A stretch of 64,000 bases of DNA from Acidobacteriota bacterium (GCA_003385635.1 QQUY01000001.1:372001-436000); one strand, 5' to 3'. Positions 8,699 to 18,657 are shown, counted from the first letter of the stretch. The notes: generated from the sequence alone by a model not told the origin. Translations and numbers: made by a program.

Positions 8699-8874
8699 GA
8701 TGAAAGGACTGAGGACGAAAGAAGGACTGAGGACGAAAGAAGGACTGAGATGAAAGGACTGAGGACTGAGAGAAGGTTTTGACATTTAGACAAGGTCCAG
8801 TAACCTCCTCAGTACTCAGTACTCAGTACTCAGTACTCAGTACTCAGTACTCAGTACTCAGTCCTCAGTCCTTT
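8688..8874. repeat. Inverted ACTGAG/CTCAGT heptamer element, copy A
   Basis: The left arm (8688-8777) repeats GGACTGAGGAC with GAAAGAA spacers. A core of about 32 bp (8778-8809) contains TTTTGACATTTAGACAAGG. The right arm (8810-8874) is a clean 7-bp tandem, CTCAGTA then CTCAGTC, the reverse complement of the left units. The two arms supply the Lys-Asp-stop ends of the convergent flanking genes: TGA at 8696-8698 on plus and 8865-8867 on minus. A second element with the same design and related core is at 57825-58007. Confidence 0.9.
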
Positions 8875-9737
8875 TCCTCCCCCAACTCGACCGCCTTCTG
8901 ATAGGCTGCGAAGACGGCTTTCGAAAGCACGGTTCTCAGTCCGCCTTTTTCCATCTGGTAGATCGCATCGGCACTTGTGCCGCCCGGGGAAGTGACCATG
9001 TTTCGCAATTCGGCCGGATGAAGATCCGATTCCATTGCGAAAAGCACCGCGCCAAGCATAGTTTCCTGGACAAGCTCTTTGGACATATCCCTCGAAAACC
9101 CAAGGTGCACGCCCGCGTCCGTGAGAGCTTCCATCACAAGAAAAATATAGGTCGGGCCCGTCGCGCTCAACGACGTCGCCATATCGATCATATGCTCGTT
9201 CTCGACATACATCTCTCTTCCTAGCGCTGAAAGGAGAGAACTGATCCGGGAACGGTCGCTCTCAGTTACAGCTTCAGTAGCTGTCCACGCGGTGATTCCG
9301 TGGCCGATCTGAGAAGGGGTATTCGGCATTGTCCTTCCCACCCGGTCTGTTCCAAGGGCACTTGAGATAGTGTCGATCCGGCATCCGGCAACGATCGAGA
9401 GTACAAGCTGGTTGTCGATCGCGTTCGAGATGTCTTTCATCACCTTGTCGGCTCTTTGCGGTTTGACACACAAGATGACTATCGGATGTTCAGACCCGGA
9501 AGCTGCCTTTACAGCTTCGGCGTTGTTGCTGAAAACGTCTATCCCGTACTTCTCACCTAGTTGCCGACGCCTTTCTTCACGCGGATGGCTGGCGACGATT
9601 TTATCCGCCGGGACAAGCTCGTTCTTGAGAAGCCCGGCGATGATCGACTCGGCCATCACGCCGCACCCTATGAAAGCAAGTGACGAGTCCGCGAGTTCTT
9701 CGCGCGTCTCTTTTGTTGTTTCACCAATCTTTGTCAT
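8865..9737 (-). CDS. proC: Pyrroline-5-carboxylate reductase
   Basis: A 290-residue ProC, which reduces pyrroline-5-carboxylate to proline with NAD(P)H. The N-terminal Rossmann motif IGCGVMAESIIAGLL follows a ~17-residue extension. The family signature in the dimerisation domain is intact: LSATGPTYIFLVMEAL, then SPGGTSADAIYQMEKGG. The C-terminal KD-stop is encoded by the inverted repeat element. It diverges from tyrS with only 32 bp between start codons, so the promoters must overlap. Confidence 0.95.
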   Translation of the reverse strand: MTKIGETTKETREELADSSLAFIGCGVMAESIIAGLLKNELVPADKIVASHPREERRRQLGEKYGIDVFSNNAEAVKAASGSEHPIVILCVKPQRADKVMKDISNAIDNQLVLSIVAGCRIDTISSALGTDRVGRTMPNTPSQIGHGITAWTATEAVTESDRSRISSLLSALGREMYVENEHMIDMATSLSATGPTYIFLVMEALTDAGVHLGFSRDMSKELVQETMLGAVLFAMESDLHPAELRNMVTSPGGTSADAIYQMEKGGLRTVLSKAVFAAYQKAVELGEEKD

Positions 9738-9769
9738 ACTACTTCGCGTTGTTTCGGCGGTAATCCCTT

Positions 9770-10981
9770 ATGAACATTGACGAACAGCTGGAATTCCTTT
9801 CAAAAGGAACGATTGATTTTATCCGCGAGGAAGACCTCAAGGCAAAGCTCATGGAGAGTGAAAGGTCAGGCAGGCCGCTCCGTGTAAAGCTCGGTGCAGA
9901 CCCGACAGCACCCGACATACACCTGGGGCACACGGTCGTGATCAGAAAGCTCAAGGCTTTCCAGGACCTGGGACACACCGCAATTTTCCTGATCGGTTCC
10001 TTCACCGGGATGATCGGCGATCCTTCAGGAAAGTCTGCAACTCGCCCTCCTCTTACAATGGAAGAGGTAGAGGCGAACGCCGAAACCTATAAGAAACAGA
10101 TCTTTAAGCTTCTCGATCCCGAAAAGACGGAGATTCGTTTTAACTCGGAGTGGATGGGCAGGTTTGAAGCCTCTGATTTCGTTCGCCTGTGTTCGCACGT
10201 CACCGTCAAACAGATCCTGGAACGCGACGATTTTGACAAGAGGCTTTCGGAAGAGAAGCCGATCGCGCTTCACGAACTGCTGTATCCTCTAGTGCAAGGC
10301 TATGATTCTGTTGCTTTGGAAGCCGACATCGAGCTCGGGGGCACCGACCAGAAGTTCAACCTTCTTGTTGGAAGAAGCCTCCAGCGAGAGTACGACCAGG
10401 ATCCCCAAGTCGTTATAACGACACCGCTGCTGGAGGGTACTGACGGCGTCGAGAAGATGTCCAAGAGCCTGGGGAATTACATAGGTATCGAAGAACCGGC
10501 TGACGAGATGTTCGGAAAGGTGATGTCGATCTCGGACGATCTGATGTGGAAGTATTTCGAGCTTCTGACCGACGTCCAGCAGGCGGATATCGATGAACTG
10601 CGATCAAGATGTGAATCTGGGGCGACCAACCCGAGGGACGCCAAGATCGAGCTCGCAAAGCATATCATCCGCGATTTTCATTCACGTTCGGATGCTGAAG
10701 CGGCCGAGCAGAATTTCATCAGTCAGTTCTCGGAGGGCAACCTGCCGGACGAGATCGAGGAAAAAAAGATCCCGGCCGGCGAGCGCAAGATCGCGGACCT
10801 GCTTGTCGAAACCGATCTAGTAGAATCCAAAGGCGAAGCAAAGCGCCTTATCAAACAAGGCGGCGTCAGGATCGACGGGGAGAAGGTCGAGCACGCCGGC
10901 GTTGACGTCAAGGTGACGGGCGGTTCGGAGATCGTAATTCAGGTTGGCAAGCGAAAGTTTCTGCAGATCAAAGGCAGCTGA
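9770..10981 (+). CDS. tyrS: Tyrosyl-tRNA synthetase
   Basis: A 403-residue class I synthetase that charges tRNA-Tyr. The HIGH-equivalent motif is [10 protein letters not shown] (residues ~46-55) and the KMSKS loop is [12 protein letters not shown]. An S4 RNA-binding domain ([19 protein letters not shown]) occupies the last ~65 residues. Length and the HLGH form fit the TyrZ-like bacterial subgroup. It is convergent with the S41 protease gene, with adjacent stop codons (10981/10982). Confidence 0.96.
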   Translation: MNIDEQLEFLSKGTIDFIREEDLKAKLMESERSGRPLRVKLGADPTAPDIHLGHTVVIRKLKAFQDLGHTAIFLIGSFTGMIGDPSGKSATRPPLTMEEVEANAETYKKQIFKLLDPEKTEIRFNSEWMGRFEASDFVRLCSHVTVKQILERDDFDKRLSEEKPIALHELLYPLVQGYDSVALEADIELGGTDQKFNLLVGRSLQREYDQDPQVVITTPLLEGTDGVEKMSKSLGNYIGIEEPADEMFGKVMSISDDLMWKYFELLTDVQQADIDELRSRCESGATNPRDAKIELAKHIIRDFHSRSDAEAAEQNFISQFSEGNLPDEIEEKKIPAGERKIADLLVETDLVESKGEAKRLIKQGGVRIDGEKVEHAGVDVKVTGGSEIVIQVGKRKFLQIKGS

Positions 10982-12346
10982 TCACTGAGCCTTGTAAGTT
11001 ACATTTCCTTTTTTGCCATCGTTCCAAACCACGGGAAAGAACCCTCCGGCCTGCTCCGGAGTGATTTCAAACCCAAGCTCCTTTGCCGCTCGTGAAAGTA
11101 CAGGATCCCGTTCGTAAGCAAGGTCAGCGGGCTCTGGTATCACTACGATATCAGGGGTTACTCCCACTTTTTCAAGACTCTTGCCGTCCTCAAGGATGAC
11201 ATCCGCGTTGGTGATCCTAGCCCCGTAAGCAATAACGGTGTTGACGCCCATCGTAAAGCTTGTAGGAATCGCCTGCATTACCGCCCCTGCTGAAGTGTCT
11301 CCGATGATCGTTCCCCGTTTCTTCAATTGAACAAACCTGGCGAGGATCTCGGAGGCGGAACCAGATCCGCTGTCGATCAGGATCACGAGTTTTCCGGTGT
11401 AGGCATCAGAACCCCTCGATTCGGATTCCATCACATCGTCATCATCATCCGAATCTTCTCTCCTCTTTAGGTCGGCGATCTTCAAATCGCTTTCGAACAA
11501 GTTGGCGACCATCTTTTCCATCGTCACGACATATCCGCCGCCATTTCCGCGCAGGTCAAGGATCAGCGAGTGATTCCCTTTTACGTGGGAATCAAAATAA
11601 TCATTAACCTTGTTGGGATCGAAGGAAAAAGTCGGCATCTTCCAGATCACGAGTCCGCTGTTTGACACCCAACGATGCTCATAAACCCTGCTTTCGTCGG
11701 AGATCGTCCGATAGTACTCGTTCCAGTCGATCGAATTTCCAAGGTTTATGAATCTCGTCAGCTTCTCTGTCTTGGTCTTGGACACCACTTGCCTGGTCTC
11801 GCCCGAAGGGGATTTGACGACCAAAGACATCTCCGCTCTCGGACTGATGTTGTAGTAAAAATACACCATCTTCCAGAGCTCGTTCCTGTTTGGCTTGAAG
11901 CCGTTGATCGACAATACCTCGTCCCCGGTCTTCAGCCCTTTCTTCGCCGCGTCACTCCCCGGTCTGACCGCTGTCAATACACACTTGTCGCCAATCATTT
12001 CCACTTGCCATCCGTACTCGAACTTGATCGCGCGGGCGGGCGGAAAGAATATTGTGTGGGAATCGTCAAAATCAAGAAAGACCTGTCCGATGATCCCGAA
12101 TGCCTGGGCAAGCGATTGCGCATCGTTGATACGCTCTTTTGCAGCCTTGACCCTTGCGTCCAGGTCTATGCCCTTCAGATTTTCATCGTAATATTTCTTT
12201 TTGACCTCTTTCGCGACAGCATCTAGCATGTCTTTTGCGCGACCCTTCGCAATTCCGTCCAATTGCGCAAAAGTCGTGAACGACAACGCCGCGATCGCCA
12301 TAGCGGTCGCAGCTGCTTTGAAAGAGCTCCGGATCATACTTCTCAT
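10982..12346 (-). CDS. Exported S41 (tail-specific/CtpA-type) peptidase with PDZ domain
   Basis: A 454-residue secreted peptidase. A signal peptide (AMAIAALSFTTFAQ) is followed by a helical region. A PDZ domain (VRPGSDAAKKGLKTGDEVLSI, residues ~125-145) precedes the S41 catalytic domain, which shows LILDLRGNGGG and the nucleophile motif SGSGSASEI, with GDTSAGA downstream. An acidic insertion with DDDDD lies before the nucleophile strand and is not typical of CtpA. It is likely a periplasmic or extracellular processing or degrading enzyme. The start could also be the internal ATG three codons later. Confidence 0.88.
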   Translation of the reverse strand: MRSMIRSSFKAAATAMAIAALSFTTFAQLDGIAKGRAKDMLDAVAKEVKKKYYDENLKGIDLDARVKAAKERINDAQSLAQAFGIIGQVFLDFDDSHTIFFPPARAIKFEYGWQVEMIGDKCVLTAVRPGSDAAKKGLKTGDEVLSINGFKPNRNELWKMVYFYYNISPRAEMSLVVKSPSGETRQVVSKTKTEKLTRFINLGNSIDWNEYYRTISDESRVYEHRWVSNSGLVIWKMPTFSFDPNKVNDYFDSHVKGNHSLILDLRGNGGGYVVTMEKMVANLFESDLKIADLKRREDSDDDDDVMESESRGSDAYTGKLVILIDSGSGSASEILARFVQLKKRGTIIGDTSAGAVMQAIPTSFTMGVNTVIAYGARITNADVILEDGKSLEKVGVTPDIVVIPEPADLAYERDPVLSRAAKELGFEITPEQAGGFFPVVWNDGKKGNVTYKAQ

Positions 12347-12380
12347 ATAAAAAACCTCAATACAAGATCGTGAATATTTT

Positions 12381-12401
12381 CTGATATCTTGAAAGTATCA
12401 G
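12381..12401. promoter_or_regulatory. Small inverted repeat CTGATA-N9-TATCAG
   Basis: It lies 35 bp upstream of the S41 peptidase start, in the divergent spacer shared with the RDD gene. The arms sit inside two near-direct copies of GATATTTTC/GAATATTTTC. It could be an operator; there is no other evidence. Confidence 0.3.
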
Positions 12402-12535
12402 ATATTTTCCGCGAGTCCAATTGTTTCACCTGACGCAATCTCGCGGCTTGAAAGCAGACCCCGTGCGAGGAAGCGGAGGTGCAGATAGCGATGTCTCGAT
12501 CCTGTGCTAATCTAAAAGCGCCGGCCCTTTAGCAA

Positions 12536-13381
12536 GTGCAGTCTTTAATCGAAACAGAAGAGTCCTTGATCATCGAGACCCCGGAGCGGGTCCCGCTTTC
12601 GTTCGCGCTTGCCTCGATCGGCAACAGATTCTTGGCAGTCGCGATCGACCACGCGATCCAGTACTTCGTCTTGTTCACGGTCGGGTACGCCATCTACTCT
12701 CTCACAGGTCTTGTCGGAAACGAGTACTACGCCGGCTACTACCTGTCCGAGCTTCCGAAATGGTCGATCGCCATTCTCTTGCTTCTGCTCTCAATGGTGT
12801 TCTCGGGATATTTTGTATTCTTCGAGTGGCTTTGGTCGGGCCAGACCCCCGGAAAGAAGCTCATGAAGCTGAGGGTCATACGCGATGATGGAAGGCCTAT
12901 AACGCTTTGGGAATCGTTCGCCCGAAATCTGCTGAGGATCTTTGACGCGATGCCGGTCGTCGCGCTTCCGATGTACTCGATCGGGCTTATCACCGTGTTC
13001 ATCAGCGGGCGTGATCAGAGAGTCGGCGATCTCTTTGCCGGGACGGTTGTGATCCGCGAACGCAGCGATGAAGCGCCAACTTTCGAAGAGACATTCTCTT
13101 CGAGCCGCATCACGGATACTGCAATGCGCAGGGTCTTCAATCCGAGGCCGTTCGAGGCCGATTTGAGCGAGTTGACCACCGAAGAGATGGAGGTCGTGGA
13201 GATGTATCTTCGCAGGCGCTTCGATCTTTCCGAAAGGCAGAGGCTATGGATGGCCTGGCGGGTAGCACTTCCGATAATGTTCAAGATCCGCCCCGTGTAT
13301 GAGAAAGACGATTTTCACTACGAAGCGTTCCTGGAAGAGCTCTATCACCGGTGGTCGGCTCGGGCACGATTTCTGGACTAA
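12536..13381 (+). CDS. RDD family integral membrane protein
   Basis: A 281-residue RDD-domain membrane protein with three to four predicted helices. The family markers are present: FALASIGNRFLAVAIDHAIQ with the Arg/Asp positions, GQTPGKKLMKLRVI in the loop, and the late helix ISGRDQRVGDLFAGT. The last ~110 residues are cytosolic, charged and specific to this lineage. RDD proteins are of uncertain function; transport or ion homeostasis has been proposed for some. The start is GTG 12536, with no strong ribosome site. Confidence 0.85.
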   Translation: MQSLIETEESLIIETPERVPLSFALASIGNRFLAVAIDHAIQYFVLFTVGYAIYSLTGLVGNEYYAGYYLSELPKWSIAILLLLLSMVFSGYFVFFEWLWSGQTPGKKLMKLRVIRDDGRPITLWESFARNLLRIFDAMPVVALPMYSIGLITVFISGRDQRVGDLFAGTVVIRERSDEAPTFEETFSSSRITDTAMRRVFNPRPFEADLSELTTEEMEVVEMYLRRRFDLSERQRLWMAWRVALPIMFKIRPVYEKDDFHYEAFLEELYHRWSARARFLD

Positions 13382-13396
13382 CGGGCTCCCACAGAT

Positions 13397-14320
13397 TCAA
13401 TATAGACTTTCTTCCCCTTTCGGCCGCGTATTCCAGCGCTTGTGTATCCACAGCCATTGATCGGGATACTTCCTTACGTATTTTTCGACCACCTCCGTGA
13501 TCCTTTGCGTGAGCTGATGAATATCCTCCTGGTTGCTTCCGCTCGGCTCGATCTCGATCTTGGGCTCGATGTACACGACGTACCTGCCCTTGTCCTCCTC
13601 CCAGACAGCAAATGCCGGGAGCACTGCCGCACCGGTCCGCAAGGCGATCTTGGCGATGCTCGCAGTAGTGCAGGCGGAAACTCCAAAGAAGTCGACAAAC
13701 ACGCCGTCCTTATGCTGGGCGTTGAGGTCGGCGAGGATTCCTAGAAGCCCGCCGTTCTGAAGGATGGTGAAAAGATTCCTGCCGGCTTCGCGTTTTCCGA
13801 TCGTCACGGCTCCAAACCGCGTCCGGATCGAGTCTACGAACTCTTCCACCAGCGGGTTATCGATGCGCCTGACAAGTATGTTGAGTTTGTAGCCGAATGA
13901 AGGAGGCAAAAGGCTGAAAACTTCCCAACTTCCGAAATGCCCCGTTATGAAAAGCACGCCCTTTTCCGGATCATAGGCAGGGAATGCGTTTTCCTCCGCC
14001 CCGCGGACTTCCACGAGGTCCTTAAGGTCCTCTGGTTCAAAGTGCTTGAAATGGGCGATAAAGCCCAATTGTCGTCCCAGTGAACCGTAAACACCGGATA
14101 TGATCGTTCGCTTTTCCGCCTCTGTCTTGTCCGGGTATGCGATCTCCAGGTTTCTTGCAGCAGTCTTCCTAAGCCGTGGGATCAGACGGCTGACTGCACG
14201 CCCGAACCATCTGCCGATCGCCATCGACGCATTGAGAGGGAAGACGCCCAGGACCGCGAATACGAACCGTACCACGGCCGCTTCCAACTTCAGCCTGAAT
14301 CTGCTTCTCTGTTTTGGCAA
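13397..14320 (-). CDS. LpxL/HtrB-like lysophospholipid acyltransferase
   Basis: A 307-residue member of the lipid A late acyltransferase family, inner-membrane enzymes that add a secondary acyl chain. The HX4E catalytic motif is GHFGSWE. The pattern LADLNAQHKDGVFVDFFG and the ending PDQWLWIHKRW match the family. A single N-terminal membrane segment (VVRFVFAVLGVFPLNA) is seen. In Acidobacteriota such enzymes may act on lipid A or on other surface lipids. It converges with the RDD gene. Confidence 0.85.
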   Translation of the reverse strand: MPKQRSRFRLKLEAAVVRFVFAVLGVFPLNASMAIGRWFGRAVSRLIPRLRKTAARNLEIAYPDKTEAEKRTIISGVYGSLGRQLGFIAHFKHFEPEDLKDLVEVRGAEENAFPAYDPEKGVLFITGHFGSWEVFSLLPPSFGYKLNILVRRIDNPLVEEFVDSIRTRFGAVTIGKREAGRNLFTILQNGGLLGILADLNAQHKDGVFVDFFGVSACTTASIAKIALRTGAAVLPAFAVWEEDKGRYVVYIEPKIEIEPSGSNQEDIHQLTQRITEVVEKYVRKYPDQWLWIHKRWNTRPKGEESLY

Positions 14321-14400
14321 TTCGTTCTAAAAGGTTGAAACCGCGAACAGGAATGCCCTACGAGTCGAAAAGGGCGACGGTCAGGAATGGAGGTTCTCTC

Positions 14401-14889
14401 TCAGCCCCATCGGAATATCCGGCGCGCAGTCGGCAAGAACCAGTGGTCCCTTACGACACCGTGAAAGTACTCCTCGTGTTCTTTTTCTTTCTCCGACATA
14501 TGGAGCATGTCGGACTCGCATGCATCCATGCCAAGCGAAGATGCGAGTTCCGCTGCTTCTTTGTATTCAGCGGTGTTCTGACTCTCCAGTCGGCCAGCGA
14601 AGTACATCGGGAAGAACCGGCCGGATACAAAACAAAGAACACCAAGAACACGGCCGATGCTTGCAAACAAGAACTCCCGCGTTCTGCTAGGCTTCGTCTC
14701 GAGCTGCTGCATCCAGTGCCGGACGCGGGACCGATGATCCCACTCTTCTTTTTCGATCTGCTTGATCCGTTCACGCTCCTGGAGATCAGAGACCGATCTC
14801 CAGTGGCCCCTGTATGCATACGCAGCAGCCAGCTCGCCCGCGTGGGCACTCTGAAGGATCTTGCCAAGTGCGGCTTTTTCGTCTCTCAC
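14401..14889 (-). CDS. Coq7-like di-iron (ferritin-like) protein
   Basis: A 162-residue protein with a di-iron site pattern: Glu19 (HAGELAAAY), E49-W-D-H52, a mid-protein Glu cluster (residues ~102-114) and E135-K-E-H138. This is the arrangement of demethoxyubiquinone hydroxylase (Coq7)/ferritin-like proteins. Residues ~74-96 are hydrophobic and could attach it to a membrane. It lies 36 bp downstream of mqnE on the same strand, so a role in quinone chemistry or protection is tempting but unproven. The organism appears to make menaquinone by the futalosine route, where a Coq7 step is not known. Confidence 0.7.
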   Translation of the reverse strand: MRDEKAALGKILQSAHAGELAAAYAYRGHWRSVSDLQERERIKQIEKEEWDHRSRVRHWMQQLETKPSRTREFLFASIGRVLGVLCFVSGRFFPMYFAGRLESQNTAEYKEAAELASSLGMDACESDMLHMSEKEKEHEEYFHGVVRDHWFLPTARRIFRWG

Positions 14890-14925
14890 TTTTATTCGAT
14901 CGCCAGGCCGGACGGGCTGCGATTA

Positions 14926-16029
14926 TCAAACTGCAGCGCGCTCAACACGATTGTAGACCGTGTCCCGTTCGACGGCTTCAAAGCCTGCATTTTCTATCAG
15001 GGCTATAAGTTCGTCCTTTGACATCTTTACCTCGCCGAACTCGACGGAGTAGCTTTCAGTAAGTTCGCCTCCGTCAGTAATAGTCCCGTCAAGATCATTG
15101 GCCCCGAAATGGAGAGCGGCCTGAGCAAGGTTCTTGCCAAGCATCACCCAGTAAGCCTTTATGTGATCGAAGTTGTCGAGCATCAGCCTGGAGACAGCGA
15201 TCGTTCGAAGGGAATCGATCCCATCTGGACCCGGCAAGTTTGAGAGCGCTGTTCCGGGAGGATAGAACGCTAGCGGGATAAAGCATTGAAATCCGCCCGT
15301 CCTGTCCTGTTGATTGCGAAGCTGTACGAGATGATCTACACGGTCCTCGATCGATTCAATGTGGCCGTAAAGCATCGTCGCATTCGTCTTCAAACCAGCC
15401 TTGTGTACTTTCCCAGCAAGCTCGAGCCAACGGTCGCCGTCGCACTTGTGATCGCAAATCCTCGATCTTGTCGGCTCGGAAAATATCTCGGCTCCGCCAC
15501 CCGGGCAACTGTCCATTCCGGCTTCAGCGAGCTTCTCGATCACATCTTCATCCGACATCTTGTAGAAGCGTGCGAAGAAGTCGAGCTCGACCATAGTCAA
15601 CGCTTTAAGATGAAGGTCCGGATATGCCTTCTTGAGCGAAGAAAAGAGATCGGTGTAGTACTCGAACGGAAGCTTGGTGTTGAGGCCGCCGACGATGTGT
15701 AGCTCGGTCGCGCCCTCAGCAACAGCCTCGCCGGCGAGCCTCACGGCGTCTTCGACCGAATGTGTATAGGCATCTTCGTCACGTCCTCTTCGATAGAAGC
15801 CGCAGAACTTGCAGTCCGCAACGCATATGTTCGTGTGATTGAAGTGGCGGTTGACGTTGTAGAAGGTCGCTTTCCCGTGTCTTTCGCGCCGGACGCTGTC
15901 GGCAAGCCGGCCAAGCCCGTGCAGGTCCTCGGTCTCATACAGAGCGAGTCCCTCTTCGAACGTAAGCCTATCTCCCGTCTTGATCTTGTTCGCGATCTCG
16001 CCGAGTTTTTCGTCGATGAAAAAGTTCAT
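14926..16029 (-). CDS. mqnE: Aminofutalosine synthase MqnE (radical SAM)
   Basis: A 367-residue radical SAM enzyme of the MqnE type, which couples 3-[(1-carboxyvinyl)oxy]benzoate to SAM in the futalosine pathway to menaquinone. The [4Fe-4S]/SAM motif is C69-VAD-C73-KF-C76. Further signatures are [29 protein letters not shown] and [15 protein letters not shown] 16029 ([13 protein letters not shown]) is preferred because it matches the usual family start; the frame also allows a TTG at 16071. mqnP, for the prenylation step, is at 21016-21882, supporting the pathway. Confidence 0.93.
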   Translation of the reverse strand: MNFFIDEKLGEIANKIKTGDRLTFEEGLALYETEDLHGLGRLADSVRRERHGKATFYNVNRHFNHTNICVADCKFCGFYRRGRDEDAYTHSVEDAVRLAGEAVAEGATELHIVGGLNTKLPFEYYTDLFSSLKKAYPDLHLKALTMVELDFFARFYKMSDEDVIEKLAEAGMDSCPGGGAEIFSEPTRSRICDHKCDGDRWLELAGKVHKAGLKTNATMLYGHIESIEDRVDHLVQLRNQQDRTGGFQCFIPLAFYPPGTALSNLPGPDGIDSLRTIAVSRLMLDNFDHIKAYWVMLGKNLAQAALHFGANDLDGTITDGGELTESYSVEFGEVKMSKDELIALIENAGFEAVERDTVYNRVERAAV

Positions 16030-16207
16030 TTCACTAAGAGTGTGGCAATGGCTGTACCGAAATTCTATCAAAAGGAAGTCCTTTTGTTTACTGGGCTTTG
16101 TCTGTAACTCGGTCGCTGGGGAATTGAAAATTGAGAAAGGAAAGTTTGCGAAATGAGAAGTGGCTGCTTCGCGTTTTTATGTGCATCTTCGTGGATAATC
16201 GTAGACC

Positions 16208-16238
16208 GAACCACAAAGGTACACAAAGACTCACGAAC
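16208..16238. repeat. ACACAAAG-type degenerate repeat
   Basis: AACCACAAAGGTACACAAAGAC belongs to the ~10-bp-period repeat class seen throughout the window. In the remaining spacer (16030-16353) I see nothing further that I can name. Confidence 0.45.
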
Positions 16239-16353
16239 ACCTGGTAGCTGGCCAGTTACGGAGCAGGGCAATGCGCCGCTCAAGACGTCTCACCGCTAAA
16301 ACGCCAGCGTTAAGAAAGCTTCGAACAGAAAAAGGGTCGTGAACCCGCAGGGA

Positions 16354-18486
16354 TCAGTTCGATAGCCGGGGGTAATCCATCAGTACAGTTTCTCGAATCC
16401 ACTCACCAAGGATCATCACGTAGTTGTTACCATCTGGAGAGATCGAAAAGTCACGAATGACTTCGAAACCGACTTTTCTGACGAACTTTGTCTCGTTTGT
16501 CTCCAGGTCATGTTCCCAGAGTCCCAGCCCCTGGTGGTTTCTGGCCAAGAGGGAGATATTGCGGGCGTCCTTGCGCCATTCGAGCATTATCGGCTGACCC
16601 GCATCGGCCGGCAGACCTATCTCGCGCAAGACTCTCTTTTTTGAAAAGTCCGCTACCAGAACTCGTACCCTTCTTTCACCAGCCTTGTCGTACTTTAGAT
16701 AGGCAACTTTTGATTCATCACTTGAGAATCTCGAGTTGGACACTTTTTCATTCCATACTTCTTCTTCTTGATACGAACCGTCTGTTGGAACCTTCCAGAT
16801 GGTATCCGTACTGTTTGCCTCAAAGTAGAGAAATCTTCCATCCTTCGAAACGTATTTCGGAATGCCCCCGTGTAAGCGAGAGATCTGTTTCTTGTCCGAG
16901 CCATCCGCGTTCATTCGCCAGACCCTGCTGGCACCGCTGTTATTCGACATGTAGAAAATTCTTCTTCTGTCTGGAGAAACAAGGGGTGCGAAATCTACGC
17001 TGTCGGAAGAAGTGATCGGTTCTTTTGCGGCAGAGTCCGGAGCAATCCTCCAGATCTCCCCTTCATCGGTCGAATAAACTATCTCGTTCTCTATCGAATA
17101 ATCCGCCGTAGCAGCCATTGTCAGGACTTTCGTATGGTTCGACGATGCGAACGACGATGTGACTAGCTTGAAATCATTGTATTGCCGGGTGGCAATCAAC
17201 TTATGGCCCGATAAGTCAGAGCTCAGCTGTGTGAATTTCGTATATCGATCAGAAACTGGACGAACTGTGCCACTTCCCGTGTCCAATTGCCAGATACGTC
17301 GCGGCTTTCCGTAAGCCGAACTTGCGGTGAAAAGCAGTCCCCTCTCTTCAGATCCCCAAACGACCGACTGAACCGCGTAAAAGCGACTGGATGACAATTC
17401 TGATTCCTTGCCGGTACTGAGGTCAATTGCCCGGATTGAGAAGTTTGAAGTCCCGTCGTCTGCCTGCCCAACAGCGAACGCGAGTTTCTGACTGTCTGGA
17501 GAGAAGCTAATGCCCCTGATGTCGGATCTCAATTCCTTAAAGGTCAGCGGCCTTTCATTAGTTCCATCCGAGTTGGCTACGTAAAGAGTGCTTCCGACGC
17601 CATCCTCGTATCTCGAATAAGCAACCAGGCGTCCATCTGGTGAGGCATCAATCGCTCCTTCGGTGTTCTCCGCAACTCTAGTCGGTACCCCGCCGGTAGT
17701 TGGAATGAAATAAATGTCGGCCTTGAGTGTCCCTGCTCGCGGCCTTCGGACAAAATACAATCGCCTCGAATCCGGACTAAACCTAAGCCGGAAATAAAGG
17801 TAATCGCCCGGAGATAACAACTCTCTACGTTCGGTCGTATCAATGTCCTGAAGCCATATTCCGACTTTTCCCGCGTTCTCTTCCGTGTAGGCCAGTTGCC
17901 TCCCGTCTGGAGACAGTGTTGCCGTAAGGGACCGGCCTTTCACTTTCACGAGGGCCGTAGAGATCGGTTCGGTGGCTGCTAGCGAATCTGTGTCCGTTGG
18001 ATCTGCCATGGCATACATGCCGATCGCGATGACAGACACGACGAGAAGCATCGAAGACAGAGCAATTGTCGCCGTCTTTGCACTCCTTCTTCGTAAGGAG
18101 TTCTTGGATGGAGACTCGGCTGTTGGGTCTCCTGGTGGAGCTTCCGCATCCTTGGAACCGGAGACCAGCTCAATCCTGGCCACAAATCTGTAGCCAATCC
18201 CGGGTACTGTTTCAATAAACCTGGGCTCCTTCGGGTCATCTCCGAGTATTTTTCTTAGTTTACTGATCGTGAATGTCAGGCTGCTCTCTTCGACGTGCGT
18301 TTCAGGCCAGACATGTTCAAGCAATTCATCCTTCTCTATAAGTCGCCCACCGGACTCAAGAAATACGCAGAGTGTTTCGTAGAGTTTTGGGGTTAGCCGC
18401 AAGGGCGTGTTCTCTCTAAAAAGTTGTCCCCGAACCGTGTCCAGGAAACAGTCTCCGAACTTGAACCCTTTTCTTTCTAATGACAT
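16354..18486 (-). CDS. Winged-helix one-component regulator with TolB-like beta-propeller
   Basis: A 710-residue membrane protein. An N-terminal OmpR/PhoB-type winged helix (residues ~8-105; LRLTPKLYETLCVFLESGG, recognition region ESSLTFTISKLRKILGDD) is followed by a single transmembrane helix near 138-160 (IALSSMLLVVSVIAIGMY). The large outer part consists of PD40/WD40-like repeats of the TolB type (SPDGRQLAYT, SPDSRRLYFV, SPDSQKLAFA). Such CadC-like regulators with propeller sensors are abundant in Acidobacteria. Ligand and targets are unknown; it diverges from the accessory patch starting at 18658. Confidence 0.88.
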   Translation of the reverse strand: MSLERKGFKFGDCFLDTVRGQLFRENTPLRLTPKLYETLCVFLESGGRLIEKDELLEHVWPETHVEESSLTFTISKLRKILGDDPKEPRFIETVPGIGYRFVARIELVSGSKDAEAPPGDPTAESPSKNSLRRRSAKTATIALSSMLLVVSVIAIGMYAMADPTDTDSLAATEPISTALVKVKGRSLTATLSPDGRQLAYTEENAGKVGIWLQDIDTTERRELLSPGDYLYFRLRFSPDSRRLYFVRRPRAGTLKADIYFIPTTGGVPTRVAENTEGAIDASPDGRLVAYSRYEDGVGSTLYVANSDGTNERPLTFKELRSDIRGISFSPDSQKLAFAVGQADDGTSNFSIRAIDLSTGKESELSSSRFYAVQSVVWGSEERGLLFTASSAYGKPRRIWQLDTGSGTVRPVSDRYTKFTQLSSDLSGHKLIATRQYNDFKLVTSSFASSNHTKVLTMAATADYSIENEIVYSTDEGEIWRIAPDSAAKEPITSSDSVDFAPLVSPDRRRIFYMSNNSGASRVWRMNADGSDKKQISRLHGGIPKYVSKDGRFLYFEANSTDTIWKVPTDGSYQEEEVWNEKVSNSRFSSDESKVAYLKYDKAGERRVRVLVADFSKKRVLREIGLPADAGQPIMLEWRKDARNISLLARNHQGLGLWEHDLETNETKFVRKVGFEVIRDFSISPDGNNYVMILGEWIRETVLMDYPRLSN

Positions 18487-18657
18487 AGAGCCGTTGGGAA
18501 CTTTCTAAGAAGAAGCTAAGCAATTGCTAAAGACAGTTAAAGTTCTCCCATTGTAATTTCTCATTGACGGAAAGTTAAGGTTGCAAGAACTTACGATTCT
18601 AGCCCCATACGTAGGCTAACAAACTGATCACTCGACAAGACATTCACTGCGTGATCC

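Noticed and set aside
14314-15021. 235-codon plus-strand open frame across the di-iron gene
   Set aside because: It runs antisense through the di-iron protein and the end of mqnE, with no recognisable motif.
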